A stretch of 7,199 bases of DNA from Kaftiobacterium sp035693805. GTDB taxonomy: Bacteria > Sysuimicrobiota > Sysuimicrobiia > Sysuimicrobiales > Kaftiobacteriaceae. Positions 6,294 to 7,199 of the stretch are shown here, piece after piece (the stretch's first letter is position 1; every line of letters begins with the position of its first letter). The notes below the pieces were generated by a model that was given only the letters and a program-made list of their open reading frames with translations, was not told the DNA's origin and ran no database searches. The position numbers and the translations under genes were made by a program. Location of the stretch: positions 1 to 7,199 of the forward strand of contig DASSGA010000147.1 in assembly GCA_035693805.1 (NCBI GenBank), written 5' to 3'.

Positions 6294-7199
6294 CTACTTG
6301 ACGAACCCTAGCTCGCGCAGCAGGGTCTCGAAGTTCTTCGTGTCCTCGTCCAGGAAGCGGCGGAATCGGTCGCCGCTGATGACGAAGGGGAACCACTGGG
6401 TGTCGCTGAGAACCTTGTCCCAGCCCTTCGTCTTCGTCATCTTCGTCAGCGTCTCTTCCCAGAACTTCACGGCACTGGCCGGCATCTCCGGCGGCCCGTA
6501 GAAGCCACGCCAGATCGGGAAGGTCAGGTTGTAACCTTGCTCGACCGCGGTGGGGACGTTCCGAAAGATGCCCCCCAACCGCTGCTCGGAGAAGATGGCC
6601 AGGACGCGCACCGTGCCGCCCTGCAGCTGTCCGAGCACTTCCGAGGCGCCCGTAGAGAGGACCGTGGCGCTCCCACCGAGCAGCGCCGCCAGCGCCTCGC
6701 CGCCGCCCTGGAAGGGAACGTAGCGGACCTTGAGCGGGTCCACGCCGCCCGCCTTCGCCGCCTTGGCGAAGATGACGTGATCCAGGCTGCCCGGGGCGCT
6801 GCCGCCGGCAACCACGCCTGCATTTGGGTCACGCTTCAGGACTTCCATCAGGGTCCGCAGGTTGTTGATCGCGGAGTCCTTGCGCACGACGAGGACGCCG
6901 TAGTCCGCGCTGAGGGCCGTGATCGGCACGACGTCTTTGTACGCGTACGGCGTGTTCTTGTTGACGATGGTAAGTGTCAGCGCGGGCGAGAAGGCGATCA
7001 GGGTGTAGGCATCGCCCTTGCGCCGGGTCACGACGTGCGCGATGGCCACCGCGCCGGATCCTCCGGACATGTTCGCGACGGTGATGGGCTGGGTGACGAG
7101 CTTCTCCTCGGCGAGCGTCCGGGCGGTCAGGCGGGACAGGGTGTCCCAGCCGCCGCCGACGCCGGCGGGAGCGATGATCTCGATCGGCCGGTCCGGGAA
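6294..7199 (-). CDS. tctC: TTT transporter periplasmic solute-binding protein TctC/Bug (N-terminus cut by right edge)
   Basis: This is the extracytoplasmic binding protein that captures the solute and delivers it to TctA/TctB. The visible 301 residues begin FPDRPIEIIAPAGVGGGWDT, the typical start of the mature domain, so only the signal peptide and a few residues are missing off the right edge. Family motifs include the ligand-site loop GVGGGWDT (13-20), VANMSGGSGAVA (41-52), GGSAPGSLDHV (132-142), VPFQGGGEALAALLGG (161-176), and WRGFYGPPEMP (230-240) of the C-terminal lobe. The GGGWDT version occurs in many tctC genes that lie beside tctA/tctB. Bug-family proteins bind mostly carboxylates and related acids; the sequence alone does not identify this ligand. 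It is first of the visible operon members; promoter and start are outside the window. Confidence 0.95.
   Translation of the reverse strand, partial: FPDRPIEIIAPAGVGGGWDTLSRLTARTLAEEKLVTQPITVANMSGGSGAVAIAHVVTRRKGDAYTLIAFSPALTLTIVNKNTPYAYKDVVPITALSADYGVLVVRKDSAINNLRTLMEVLKRDPNAGVVAGGSAPGSLDHVIFAKAAKAGGVDPLKVRYVPFQGGGEALAALLGGSATVLSTGASEVLGQLQGGTVRVLAIFSEQRLGGIFRNVPTAVEQGYNLTFPIWRGFYGPPEMPASAVKFWEETLTKMTKTKGWDKVLSDTQWFPFVISGDRFRRFLDEDTKNFETLLRELGFVK

Overview
The window is GC-rich bacterial DNA, roughly two thirds G+C by eye, and it is densely coded. It comes from an organism with binding-protein-dependent uptake systems. The combination of a tripartite tricarboxylate transporter (TTT), a dipeptide-type ABC permease, and a large zinc-ribbon/cyclase/ATPase/TPR protein is common in soil, sediment and subsurface bacteria such as Proteobacteria, Rokubacteria/NC10-like lineages and related uncultured phyla. 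I cannot place it more precisely from these sequences. I saw no rRNA, tRNA, CRISPR array, transposase, integrase or phage gene.

Layout, left to right. (1) Minus strand, cut by the left edge: the N-terminus of a DppC/OppC-type ABC permease, starting near 232. (2) About 233-390: a short divergent control region with an AT-rich patch and a tandem imperfect repeat of about 27 bp. (3) Plus strand, to 900: a small protein with a carboxypeptidase-regulatory-like beta-sandwich and an ill-defined start. (4) Minus strand, 4251 down to 850: a protein of about 1133 residues with two zinc ribbons, a class III nucleotide cyclase domain, a STAND/AAA-type ATPase and C-terminal TPRs. Its 3' end overlaps the small plus-strand gene tail to tail by 51 bp. 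(5) Minus strand, 7199 down to 4306: a compact tctC-tctB-tctA cluster, with tctC cut by the right edge.

How the genes fit together. tctC, tctB and tctA read in the same direction, with a 3-nt gap between tctC and tctB and a 4-nt ATGA overlap between tctB and tctA. They should form one operon for secondary, binding-protein-dependent import of a carboxylate-like solute whose identity is not shown here. The cyclase gene follows tctA on the same strand after 54 nt with no recognisable terminator, so it may be read as the last gene of that transcript. This would join a solute importer to a cyclic-nucleotide or STAND signalling protein, but that link is inference from position only.

The most notable points are: the cyclase keeps its metal and transition-state residues but has Met at the usual Asp/Thr purine-recognition position; the small plus-strand gene has a strong Shine-Dalgarno-like sequence but no ordinary start codon after it; and the DppC-type gene appears to be first in its transcription unit, with no dppB immediately upstream. 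All families present are known ones. I found no clear evidence of a wholly new system.
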